A stretch of DNA of 33,024 nucleotides from an uncultured cyanobacterium (GTDB taxonomy: Bacteria; Cyanobacteriota; Cyanobacteriia; Cyanobacteriales; Microcystaceae). How positions within the stretch are numbered: position 1 is the first letter of the stretch; each line of letters opens with the position of its first letter. Of the stretch, positions 19,234 through 26,679 are shown in pieces. The stretch is from NCBI GenBank assembly GCA_903869185.1, contig CAIPYC010000199.1, forward strand, positions 1 to 33,024. Reading direction: 5' to 3'. The position numbers and the translations under genes are program-made. A model generated the notes under the pieces. It was not told the origin of the DNA and did no database searches. It was given only the letters and a program-made list of their open reading frames with translations.

Positions 19234-19263
19234 TTGACAGGTATAATAATTCTTTGTTATTAT
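19234..19263 (+). promoter_or_regulatory. Sigma70-type promoter of the NOS gene
   Basis: A perfect TTGACA at 19234-19239 is followed, after 18 bases, by TATTAT at 19258-19263, one base off consensus. It sits about 57 bases before the preferred ATG at 19321. This also argues that the in-frame TTG at 19234 is the -35 box rather than a start codon. Confidence 0.6.
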
Positions 19264-19320
19264 AGTATTGCCTTATGTTTATTTAAAGCACAAGCAATTT
19301 CAATTAATCGATGTTTTTCT

Positions 19321-20499
19321 ATGAAATTCGTAAAAATAAACTTTAATTTCTCAAAAAATAGAAGTTTACTTTCTGAAAGTTTAGAGCTACTATCATTACT
19401 AGAAACTGAATCTTTATTAAAAATCCCTAAATTTAAACGTTTTTCAGAAATAAAAAATCAAGTTAATAATACTGGAACTTATTGGCAAACTGTTGATGAA
19501 TTATCTTATGGAGCTAAAATAGCATGGCGAAATAGTACCAGATGTATTGGACGAAACTATTGGCAATCCCTAGAAGTTCGAGATCGTCGAGATTTGAACA
19601 ATCCACATGAAATATTTGATGCTTTGGTAGAGCATTTAGAATTAGCTACAAACAATGGACGAATCCGTCCGTTTATGACTGTCTTTAGACCTCAAAAACC
19701 TAATCATCCAGGTATCAGAATTTGGAATGAACAATTAATTCGCTACGCAGGTTATAAACAATCTGATGGTTTTGTAATTGGTGATCCAAAAAATATAGAA
19801 TTTACCAAAATGGTTAAACAAATGGGATGGAAAGGTGCTCAAGGTACTCCTTTTGATATTTTGCCAATTGTTATCCAAATGCCTAGTCAAGAACCTGAAA
19901 TGTTTGAGTTACCTCCGAGTGTAGTACTTGAGGTGCCAATTCAGCATCCTGAATATCCTTGGTTTGCTGAATTAGAACTGAAATGGCATGCAGTACCGTT
20001 GATAAGCAATATGATGCTTGATGTTGGCGGAATAAAATATACGGCAGCCCCTTTCAATGGCTGGTATATGGGCACTGAAATTGGATCACGGAACTTTGGA
20101 GATAAATCCCGTTATAATCTATTACCTATTATTGCAAAAAAAATACATTTGAATAATTTTCAAAATCATCGGACATTGTGGATAGATCGATCTTTAGTAG
20201 AATTAAATATTGCCGTTCTATACTCATTTCATCAAGCTGGCGTAACTATCGTTGATCATCACACAGAAAGTTACAATTTTATAAAATTCGAGAAAAAAGA
20301 AAATTCAAATCAGAGAACTGTTTATGCAGATTGGTCTTGGATTGTACCTCCAATGTCTGGTTCTGCAACTCCGGTTTTTCATCGTACTTATCAAAACATT
20401 GAACTAAAACCCAATTTCTTCTATCAACCTGACCCTTGGCTACCATATGACTCTCAATATAAATCCAAATCTTCTTGTCCTTTTAAATTTAAACTTTAA
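19321..20499 (+). CDS. nos: Stand-alone bacterial nitric oxide synthase oxygenase
   Basis: A 392-residue NOS oxygenase domain, which would oxidise L-arginine through N-hydroxyarginine to citrulline and NO. The haem-thiolate site is AWRNSTRCIGRNYW, with Cys 75 as axial ligand. The arginine-binding Glu is E253 in NGWYMGTEIGSRNFGDKSRY. The pterin-side DWSWIVPPMSGSATPVFHRT closes the domain. No calmodulin site, reductase or globin domain follows, so electrons must come from a separate flavoprotein, as in Bacillus NOS. The frame is open back to a TTG at 19234, but that region is a promoter. Codons are heavily A/T at third positions (TTA, AAA, AAT), more so than the neighbours, and an IS66 relic lies upstream; both suggest acquisition by transfer. 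Confidence 0.95.
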   Translation: MKFVKINFNFSKNRSLLSESLELLSLLETESLLKIPKFKRFSEIKNQVNNTGTYWQTVDELSYGAKIAWRNSTRCIGRNYWQSLEVRDRRDLNNPHEIFDALVEHLELATNNGRIRPFMTVFRPQKPNHPGIRIWNEQLIRYAGYKQSDGFVIGDPKNIEFTKMVKQMGWKGAQGTPFDILPIVIQMPSQEPEMFELPPSVVLEVPIQHPEYPWFAELELKWHAVPLISNMMLDVGGIKYTAAPFNGWYMGTEIGSRNFGDKSRYNLLPIIAKKIHLNNFQNHRTLWIDRSLVELNIAVLYSFHQAGVTIVDHHTESYNFIKFEKKENSNQRTVYADWSWIVPPMSGSATPVFHRTYQNIELKPNFFYQPDPWLPYDSQYKSKSSCPFKFKL

Positions 20500-20547
20500 A
20501 CCTTTATCATTTATCATTTTTATATTTGAAAATTCCTAGCTCAATAC

Positions 20548-21027
20548 ATGGCCAATATATATAATCTAGAGCAGCTCAATGAGATCATTCGAAAAGATCC
20601 CCAACATTGGCGTCCATTGGTTTTTACCAACGGTTGCTTTGATCTTTTGCACCTGGGCCATATAAGATATCTAGAAACTGCAAAAAGCTTAGGTAATAAA
20701 TTGATTGTAGGAGTTAACAGTGACCAATCGGTAAATCAGATTAAACCGAACAAAGGACGTCCCATTATACCTGAACTACAAAGGTTAGAAGTTCTAGGTT
20801 CCTTGCGCTGTGTCGATGGTGTTGTCCTCTTTGCGCAAAAAACCGCAGATGAATTGATTAAGGTGTTGCAACCTGATATCTATGCCAAAGGAGGCGATTA
20901 CAATATCCAAACCCTGCCTGAAACCTCTAGTGTTGCTAAATATGGCGGAAAAATAGAACTGATCAACATAGAAGTTCCCACCTCCACCAGTAAAATCATC
21001 GAAAAGATCCGTGACGCTTGTTTTTAA
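20548..21027 (+). CDS. Heptose-phosphate adenylyltransferase-like protein (RfaE2/HldE C-domain type)
   Basis: 159 residues of a cytidylyltransferase-fold nucleotidyltransferase: VFTNGCFDLLHLGHIRYLE contains the HLGH nucleotide site, followed by GVNSDQSV, GRPIIPELQRLEVL and YAKGGDYNIQTLPE. This corresponds to the C-terminal domain of HldE, which activates D-glycero-beta-D-manno-heptose 1-phosphate with ATP. The stand-alone form is common where the kinase is separate. No other heptose genes are in the window. The gene resumes normal codon use after the AT-rich NOS gene. Confidence 0.88.
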   Translation: MANIYNLEQLNEIIRKDPQHWRPLVFTNGCFDLLHLGHIRYLETAKSLGNKLIVGVNSDQSVNQIKPNKGRPIIPELQRLEVLGSLRCVDGVVLFAQKTADELIKVLQPDIYAKGGDYNIQTLPETSSVAKYGGKIELINIEVPTSTSKIIEKIRDACF

Positions 21028-21074
21028 ACCCCTAAAACAGCTAATATGCAGAATGAATATCTAGTTCAAAACTG

Positions 21075-21767
21075 ATGCTTGACCTTGCCCAGCTTGAAAA
21101 TCAACTCGCCCAGGAGTCAGAAAAAAATCAACTTCAATTGATTGCCAAGTTAGAAACTCTTGATTCATCTGGCTTGGATGTTTTGGGCAAATTTCTTCTG
21201 TCTCAGAAAGATAAGGGATCCAATCCCGCTATTGGCAAGGCCTATCAAATACTTTACCAAGCTCAAACACCCGAAACCTTGACCCTTCTATCAGAAAATT
21301 TTCCCTGTGGCATTGTGCCGCTTGTTTCTGAGCGGGGTATTGATTACCTTGAATTGCAAAGGTTTTTGGCCGATAGGGATTTTCAACAGGCCGATACCCT
21401 TACTAGGATTAAAATGTGTGAATTGGCTGGAGAGGGAGCTATCAAACGAAAATGGGTCTATTTTACCGAGGTCAAGCAATATCCTGCAGCTGATCTCAAT
21501 ACTTTAAATTCTCTCTGGTTGAACTATTCAGAAGGTAAGTTTGGCTTTTCAATTCAGCGTAATCTCTGGATATCGGTCGGTAGAGACTATAACAAGCTCT
21601 GGCCTAAGATCGGTTGGAAAAACGGTAATAGCTGGACCAAATACCCCCATGGGTTTACTTGGGATTTATCTGCTCCAGTAGGACATCTCCCTCTGCTCAA
21701 TCAACTTAGAGGAGTCAGGGTAACTGATGCCATTTTTACACACCCACTATGGTACCAAAAAGTATAG
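21075..21767 (+). CDS. gun4: Mg-chelatase activator Gun4
   Basis: 230 residues, close to the ~233 of full-length cyanobacterial Gun4. The N-terminal helical domain (1 to about 80) precedes the porphyrin-binding domain, which has GIDYLELQRFLADRDFQQAD, TRIKMCELAGEGA, RKWVYFTEVKQYPAADL, LWPKIGWKNGNSWTKYP and GHLPLLNQLRGVRV. Gun4 binds protoporphyrin IX and Mg-protoporphyrin and stimulates the ChlH/I/D chelatase. The match over both domains and length sets it apart from the many other proteins that merely carry a GUN4 domain. It lies just upstream of two vipp1-like genes. Confidence 0.93.
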   Translation: MLDLAQLENQLAQESEKNQLQLIAKLETLDSSGLDVLGKFLLSQKDKGSNPAIGKAYQILYQAQTPETLTLLSENFPCGIVPLVSERGIDYLELQRFLADRDFQQADTLTRIKMCELAGEGAIKRKWVYFTEVKQYPAADLNTLNSLWLNYSEGKFGFSIQRNLWISVGRDYNKLWPKIGWKNGNSWTKYPHGFTWDLSAPVGHLPLLNQLRGVRVTDAIFTHPLWYQKV

Positions 21768-21878
21768 TAATTCTAAATCAATAAGATGTACGCGATAAAG
21801 TCATCTAGAACAAAAATTGGCTAGAATTCTATTTAGAACATTAAATTAATACCCAATCAAAGGATATCAGTAAAAGTT

Positions 21879-22634
21879 ATGACTCTTTTTGATCGCATCA
21901 GTCGAGTTCTCCGCGCTAACATTAACGACCTCGTCAGTAAAGCTGAAGATCCCGAAAAAATCCTTGAACAAGCTGTAACGGATATGCAAGAGGATCTGGT
22001 ACAACTGCGCCAGGCAGTAGCCAGAGTCATTGCCGAACAGAAAAGATCCCAGATGCAATATGATCAAAACCAGGAAGAAGCGCAAAAATGGCAGGAAAGA
22101 GCGCAATTGGCTATTACCAAAGGAGACGAATCTCTAGCTAGAGAAGCTCTGGTACGTAAAAAAACTCATGCCGATACTGCTGGAATCTTGAAAACCCAAT
22201 TAGAACAGCAAACCTCTCAGGTTGATACATTAAAGCGCAATTTGATTGCCTTAGAGGGTAAAATTCAAGAAGCCAAAACCAAAAAAAGTATGCTCCAAGC
22301 GAGATCTCAAGCCGCTAAAGCATCAGAAGCTCTTCAGAATACTCTTGGTAATATTGGAACCAGCAGCGCAACGGGAGCTTTTGAGAGAATGGAGAACAAG
22401 GTCATTGAAGCTGAAGCACGTTCTCAAGCCGCAGCTGAATTGGGTGGCGTAGGAATCGAGCGACAATTTGCTGAATTAGAAGGCTCTGATGACGTCGAGA
22501 AAGAATTGGCTCAGCTCAAAGCCGCATTGGTGCAGCCAAGCTTGCCGCCGGCAGAAACCAAGACTCATGAGGCATCTGGTCCAGTAATCGATAGTGAACT
22601 TGATCAATTGAAAAAAGCGCTTAAAGACTCCTAA
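21879..22634 (+). CDS. vipp1: Vipp1/IM30 membrane-remodelling protein, copy 1
   Basis: 251 residues of the PspA/IM30 fold: amphipathic helix 0 (MTLFDRISRVLRANINDLV) that inserts into membranes, then the long coiled-coil hairpin (about 25-145) with EDPEKILEQAVTDMQEDL, then FERMENKVIEAEARSQAAAE. After a flexible linker it keeps a C-terminal helix (DSELDQLKKALKD) characteristic of Vipp1, which forms rings and rods and is needed for thylakoid maintenance. A second paralogue starts 39 bases after the stop. Together with gun4 upstream this forms a thylakoid-biogenesis cluster. Confidence 0.93.
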   Translation: MTLFDRISRVLRANINDLVSKAEDPEKILEQAVTDMQEDLVQLRQAVARVIAEQKRSQMQYDQNQEEAQKWQERAQLAITKGDESLAREALVRKKTHADTAGILKTQLEQQTSQVDTLKRNLIALEGKIQEAKTKKSMLQARSQAAKASEALQNTLGNIGTSSATGAFERMENKVIEAEARSQAAAELGGVGIERQFAELEGSDDVEKELAQLKAALVQPSLPPAETKTHEASGPVIDSELDQLKKALKDS

Positions 22635-22673
22635 AGACCATATCCATTATCCAAATCAGAAAACTGAAAGAAT

Positions 22674-23435
22674 ATGTCATTATTCGATCGTATTGGGAGA
22701 ATCTTTCGAGCCAACGTCAGTGATCTAATTAGCAAAGCTGAAGATCCCGAAAAAATTCTGGAACAAGCTGTGATGGATATGCAAGATGACCTGGTTAAAC
22801 TGCGCCAGGCAGTGGCCAGGATCATTGCTGAACAAAAGAGATCTCAAATGCAATATAGCCAGAATCTGGAAGAATCTCAAAAATGGCAACAAAGAGCTGA
22901 GCTGGCTTTGGGTAAAGGAGATGAGACACTTGCTAGAGAAGCGCTGATCCGTAAGAAGACATATAACGATACGGCTCTAGCATTCAAGAGCCAACTAGAA
23001 CAGCAAGGCACTCAGGTTGATAGTCTCAAGCGCAGTTTGATTTCTCTAGAAAGTAAAATTCAACAGGCCAAGACTAAAAAAAATCTCCTCCAAGCGAGAT
23101 CTCAAGCCGCCAAGGCTTCTGAAGCATTGCAGAATACCTTGGGTAACATGAGTACTGGTAGTGCTACTGCTGCTTTTGAGAGAATGGAAAACAAGGTCAT
23201 CGAGTCCGAATCACGCTCTCAAGCTGCTGCCGAATTGGCTGGACTGGGGTTAGAACAGCAGTTTGCCTCACTCGAAGGCTCTAGTGAGATTGAGGATGAA
23301 TTAGCCAAGATGAAAGCCACTCTTTCGGGAAGTTCCCCTGACCAGCAAGCCTTAAATGCCTACAATGAAAAAGCTGGTTCTAATCCGAGATATGATGAGT
23401 TCAAATCCAGCAAAGATAATCCAAAAGATCTCTAG
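22674..23435 (+). CDS. Vipp1/PspA paralogue, copy 2
   Basis: 253 residues, closely similar to the preceding gene through the helical core (EDPEKILEQAVMDMQDDL, AKASEALQNTLGNMSTGSAT, FERMENKVIESESRSQAAAE). The two are a tandem duplication. The C-terminus differs: after the core it ends in a polar tail (AGSNPRYDEFKSSKDNPKD) with no ELDxLKKxL helix. It therefore resembles PspA in length of conserved core but with a novel tail. It could co-assemble with copy 1 or act as a separate stress-response form. Cotranscription with copy 1 is likely from the 39-base gap. Confidence 0.92.
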   Translation: MSLFDRIGRIFRANVSDLISKAEDPEKILEQAVMDMQDDLVKLRQAVARIIAEQKRSQMQYSQNLEESQKWQQRAELALGKGDETLAREALIRKKTYNDTALAFKSQLEQQGTQVDSLKRSLISLESKIQQAKTKKNLLQARSQAAKASEALQNTLGNMSTGSATAAFERMENKVIESESRSQAAAELAGLGLEQQFASLEGSSEIEDELAKMKATLSGSSPDQQALNAYNEKAGSNPRYDEFKSSKDNPKDL

Positions 23436-23514
23436 GCGATTAGGATTATCCTAAAATAGTTGAGCTTGAGAGTCTGTTTCAGGGTAATCTGATTGTTATT
23501 GATTAAAAAAAATT

Positions 23515-23841
23515 ATGAGTTCAGTTTTAGAAATCACTGATAAAGAATTTGCCAAAGAGGTTTTAGAAGCCCCTGGTAATGTTCTGGTTTACTTCTGGGC
23601 AGGTTGGTGTGGACCATGTCGTCTCGTTTCGCCATCAATTCAATGGGCAGCAGATACCTACAGCGATCGCCTCAAAGTCGTCAAGTTAGAAATTGATCCC
23701 AATCCTAATTCGGTAGGCCATTGTAAGGTTGAAGGTGTGCCTGCTTTAAGATTATTTAAAGATCATGAGATTTTTAGTACTTTTGAAGGTGCTCTCAGCC
23801 GAAAGCAGTTAGAAGAATTCCTCAATTCCAATCTTGCCTAA
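23515..23841 (+). CDS. Thioredoxin
   Basis: 108 residues of the thioredoxin fold with the active site FWAGWCGPCRLVSP (Trp-Cys-Gly-Pro-Cys) near residue 31 and the cis-proline segment VEGVPALRLFKD. Asp/Glu positions differ from m-type thioredoxin, and the usual buried Asp before the first strand is not obvious, so the class is left open. It lies 79 bases after the second vipp1 copy and 13 bases before the aminotransferase gene, so it is probably cotranscribed with the latter. Confidence 0.92.
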   Translation: MSSVLEITDKEFAKEVLEAPGNVLVYFWAGWCGPCRLVSPSIQWAADTYSDRLKVVKLEIDPNPNSVGHCKVEGVPALRLFKDHEIFSTFEGALSRKQLEEFLNSNLA

Positions 23842-23854
23842 TTGATTTTTTTTC

Positions 23855-25033
23855 ATGCAATTTGCTCAAAGATTGACTAATTTTAAAAGCAATGTTTTTG
23901 CAGATATGAGCATGGCTAAAACAAGAGCCAAAAAAACTGGCAAGGAGATCATAGATCTTTCTGTAGGCTCTAGCGACTTACCGGTAGACCCCCATATTGC
24001 TAAAGCCATAGCGCAATCTCTAGAAGACCCTGCAACTTATGGTTATCTTTTGCATGATGGAACTAGAAAATTCAGAGAGGCAATAGCCCAGTGGTATATC
24101 AAGCGTTATGGAATTGAAGTTGACCCTGAAACAGAGATTTTGACACTGATCGGCTCTCAGGAAGGGACTGCTCATCTGCCATTGGTGATTCTTGATCCGG
24201 GAGATTATGCTCTGTTGCTCGATCCTGGCTATCCTTCTCATGCTGGAGGCGTTTATTTAGCCAGTGGAAAAATATATCCTTTGATTTTGAGAGTACAAAA
24301 TAAGTTTTTGCCGGATTTTAGTGAAGTCCCCACTGCAATTCTGGAACAAACAAAATTGATGATCCTCAGCTATCCTCACAATCCAACAACAGCAACAGCA
24401 ACCAGGACTTTTTTTGAGAATGCACTGGAGTTTTGCCAAAAATGGGGAATAGTCTTGGCACATGATTTTCCCTATATGGATATGGTCTACGAAGGAATAG
24501 AAGCCCCTCCATCAATCTTACAGATTGACCACCAGAAAAAGCTCTCTATCGAGTTTTTTACTTTTTCTAAATCCTACAATATGGGTGGATTGCGAATTGG
24601 TTTTGCTATAGGCAACTCCCAATTGATTGATGGATTAAGGCAGGTTAAAGCAGCTATAGATTTCAATCAATACGTGGGGATAATCAATGGAGCAATTGTA
24701 GCTCTCGATAGTCCCGTTCAAAATATCAGAAAAACTGTAAGTATTTTCCAACAGAGACGAGATAAATTATTAACTACTCTTTCTGGGCACGGCTGGCATA
24801 TCCCAGTTCCCACATCAACAATGTATGTCTGGGCAAAGATTCCAGAGAATATATCTGCAAGTTCTTTGGAATTTTGCCTACAATTGGTAGGATCGACCGG
24901 AGTAGCTATTTCCCCGGGCAGTGGATTTGGCAGGACAGGAGAGGGATATGTGCGTTTTGCTCTGGTTAGAGATAGCGATACTTTAGAGTTGGCAGCCCAG
25001 AAAATCGCTACTTTTCTCACTGGAATGGGTTAA
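23855..25033 (+). CDS. Class I/II PLP aminotransferase, LL-diaminopimelate/alanine type
   Basis: 392 residues of fold-type I aminotransferase. The PLP lysine is K239 in FTFSKSYNMGGLRIGFAIG; LSYPHNPTTATA and AHDFPYMDMVYEG carry the Asn and Asp/Tyr cofactor contacts, and GYVRFALVRD the substrate Arg. The overall look (IDLSVGSSDLPVDPH, YGYLLHDGTRKFREAIAQWY) is that of the AlaC/DapL-like branch. The precise amino donor is not assigned. Its stop codon overlaps the ATG of the next gene (TTAATG), so the two are translationally coupled. Confidence 0.9.
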   Translation: MQFAQRLTNFKSNVFADMSMAKTRAKKTGKEIIDLSVGSSDLPVDPHIAKAIAQSLEDPATYGYLLHDGTRKFREAIAQWYIKRYGIEVDPETEILTLIGSQEGTAHLPLVILDPGDYALLLDPGYPSHAGGVYLASGKIYPLILRVQNKFLPDFSEVPTAILEQTKLMILSYPHNPTTATATRTFFENALEFCQKWGIVLAHDFPYMDMVYEGIEAPPSILQIDHQKKLSIEFFTFSKSYNMGGLRIGFAIGNSQLIDGLRQVKAAIDFNQYVGIINGAIVALDSPVQNIRKTVSIFQQRRDKLLTTLSGHGWHIPVPTSTMYVWAKIPENISASSLEFCLQLVGSTGVAISPGSGFGRTGEGYVRFALVRDSDTLELAAQKIATFLTGMG

Positions 25034-25770
25034 TGCGCTTAAAGTTGTTATTGAGCTTTCTGCTAAGTATTTTGTTGATCTCGATTCCATTGGTCAACAT
25101 GGCCAAGGCAACCAATTATCTCTTCTATGATCCAAACAGGCAGCCAGTAACCCTTGATCGCTTTGTTCCGCAATGGTTGATTTATGCTAATACGGGAGGA
25201 GACCAATCTTGGCACAAATCCCCCCCAGCGACGGTATTAGATACTTTGGCTGAACTTGATATTGTCGATGGTTACAGTAACTATGGTGGACTGAGGATTG
25301 CCAATAAAGAATTCCCCAAACTCTCTCGTTCAAATGGCTATACTCTCAGCTTTAATGTGGAAATCGTTAAAGAAGTACATACTCGACCAGAAAGAGCGGG
25401 CTTTAGTGTAATCATACTGAGCCAAGATGTAAAAAACAAAACTTATACTAGTTTAGAAATTGGTTTTCAACAAAATAGAATCTTTCTACAAAATGATCAA
25501 CCATTATTTGGCCGCCAGGCAGCTCAAGAAAATCTAAAATTTAATCCCGTTGGAACAGGTACAATTGAGTATCAAATTAAAGTAAAAGATGATCGTTATG
25601 TTCTTTGGAGTGGGAATCGACTGTTATTAGAAGGTAAACTGCGAGACTATACCAAATTCATTGGATTACTTAATCCTTACCGCTTTCCCAGTTTTATCTT
25701 TCTAGGTGATGATACAACTTCGGCAGGAGCCAAAATCAATCTAGGCAAAGTGGTTTTGCAAGTAAACTAA
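25033..25770 (+). CDS. Secreted protein, unknown (possible jelly-roll fold)
   Basis: 245 residues with a clear Sec signal peptide (about residues 1-26, MRLKLLLSFLLSILLISIPL then an alanine-rich cleavage zone near AKA). The mature part is rich in alternating beta-type sequence, with segments such as YTLSFNVEIVKEVHTRPERA and YTSLEIGFQQNRIFLQNDQ that recall concanavalin-like or laminin-G-type sandwiches; that is inference from pattern only. No catalytic motif is visible. The start overlaps the aminotransferase stop by one base. It ends 8 bases before the stop of the broken, convergent nucleosidase gene. Confidence 0.75.
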   Translation: MRLKLLLSFLLSILLISIPLVNMAKATNYLFYDPNRQPVTLDRFVPQWLIYANTGGDQSWHKSPPATVLDTLAELDIVDGYSNYGGLRIANKEFPKLSRSNGYTLSFNVEIVKEVHTRPERAGFSVIILSQDVKNKTYTSLEIGFQQNRIFLQNDQPLFGRQAAQENLKFNPVGTGTIEYQIKVKDDRYVLWSGNRLLLEGKLRDYTKFIGLLNPYRFPSFIFLGDDTTSAGAKINLGKVVLQVN

Positions 25771-25777
25771 ATAATCC

Positions 25778-26050
25778 CTAGCAAAGCTCCTTTAGCTTCT
25801 CAATGAAAAGCTTCTCTCCCAAGTACTCATCCTTTTTCCACTGATCTATTGAATCATTATCAGTGGCATCATCTGATATATATTTGTAGCAAGTCCACTC
25901 AATTCCAAATGAATAGGCTACAGCAGCTATGGCAAATAATTCCATATCGACTAGGTCAACGTGATTATCTATAAGCCAATCATCCTTACCCTCAACAAAG
26001 CTATCACCAGTTGCACATAATATTAGTTTTTCTGAAGTTTTTTGAAAAAT
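25778..26050 (-). pseudogene. mtnN: MTA/SAH nucleosidase, 3' part of a broken gene
   Basis: Read on the minus strand, an open frame with no start codon of its own gives CATGDSFVEGKDDWLI, VDLVDMELFAIAAVAYSFG and CYKYISDDATDND, ending IEKLKELC. These are the substrate-binding Met-Glu and catalytic Asp (SDDATD) motifs of 5'-methylthioadenosine/S-adenosylhomocysteine nucleosidases. It supplies exactly the part missing from the 5' fragment at 26680-27042. Upstream of it the frame shifts at a run of A/T near 26035-26045 and meets stop codons, so it cannot be translated with the other half. Confidence 0.8.
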
Positions 26051-26149
26051 TCATCAGAAAGTCTCATGTATTTTGCCCCTCTCCCCCCTGTACAGTTTTC
26101 GATATATACGCTATTATATTTATATAAGCCGATTTAGGAGTGGACAGCA

Positions 26150-26197
26150 ATGGCTACAGTAGTTGGACTCGACACCCAGCTAGCGATTTTCAATTAA
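26150..26197 (+). CDS. 15-residue leader peptide (putative)
   Basis: ATG at 26150, 9 bases after an AGGAG ribosome site, encodes MATVVGLDTQLAIFN and stops at 26197, 5 bases before the terminator hairpin. The good ribosome site and the position before a hairpin and a second ribosome site suggest a translated leader. It has no run of a single amino acid that would identify a controlling tRNA. Confidence 0.4.
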   Translation: MATVVGLDTQLAIFN

Positions 26198-26202
26198 ATA
26201 CC

Positions 26203-26236
26203 GACAAGCCTCTCCGATGAGAGGGGTTTTGTCATA
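26203..26236 (+). terminator. Terminator or attenuator hairpin inside the cassette
   Basis: GACAAGCCTCTC at 26203-26214 pairs with GAGAGGGGTTTTGTC at 26219-26233 with a 4-base loop (CGAT) and a T-rich right arm. It lies between the 15-codon leader and the ribosome site (TAGGAGG) of the 125-codon gene, so it could cut transcription of that gene unless bypassed. Confidence 0.65.
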
Positions 26237-26256
26237 TCCTTATAGGAGGAAGCGAT

Positions 26257-26634
26257 ATGAACGAATCAGAACGACAGCAGGTGGCAGAAGCGGCCGAGAT
26301 TATTATCCGAGGCATTGCTCACCAAGTACCTTTTGGCGCATTATATGTCCAGGCTGCCAAGGCGATCAAATTCTGGGCTGTGTTGGATACCCAAGGATGC
26401 AATACCAGGGAGATCGCCAATCGTGTATTGGAAAAGTACGGGCAGTCAGTGACACCCAGTAAAATTTCCAATATCAACGAATACCTGAGCATCCTGAAAG
26501 AAAATGGCGTAGAGCTGATATCTGAATCCGCCCACGACAATACAAGGTCAAGGATATGGAGCGTACCTGCCACCAAGCCAAAAGCTCCAGAAATAATTCC
26601 TGAAGCTCCTCTGTATCAAATTGTCAAAAGCTAG
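26257..26634 (+). CDS. 125-residue protein, possible winged-helix DNA-binding
   Basis: Starts at ATG 26257, 7 bases after a strong AGGAGG. Not recognised. Residues about 1-45 form one or two helices with a hydrophobic patch (IIIRGIAHQVPFGALYVQAA). Residues about 50-105 (CNTREIANRVLEKYG, VTPSKISNINEYLSILKENG, then a beta-like TRSRIWSVP) have the helix-turn-helix plus wing spacing of small regulators. The tail is Pro/Ala-rich. Codons are GC-richer than in flanking genes, supporting transfer. Regulation of its own transcript through the upstream hairpin is possible but unproven. Confidence 0.65.
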   Translation: MNESERQQVAEAAEIIIRGIAHQVPFGALYVQAAKAIKFWAVLDTQGCNTREIANRVLEKYGQSVTPSKISNINEYLSILKENGVELISESAHDNTRSRIWSVPATKPKAPEIIPEAPLYQIVKS

Positions 26635-26679
26635 CTCAGCAGCATTTTTTGAGCAGTCTGGCAGTTGAGGACGCGAGCG

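Noticed and set aside
19234-19320. N-terminal extension of NOS from TTG 19234 (extra 29 residues)
   Set aside because: The TTG is part of a TTGACA -35 box with a TATTAT -10 box 18 bases on; the extension is not like known NOS N-termini, and ATG 19321 gives a normal-length oxygenase.
20500-20547. TTTATCATTTATCATTTT repeat after the NOS gene as an insertion-end repeat
   Set aside because: Only a short AT-rich tandem; no matching copy was seen upstream of the gene.
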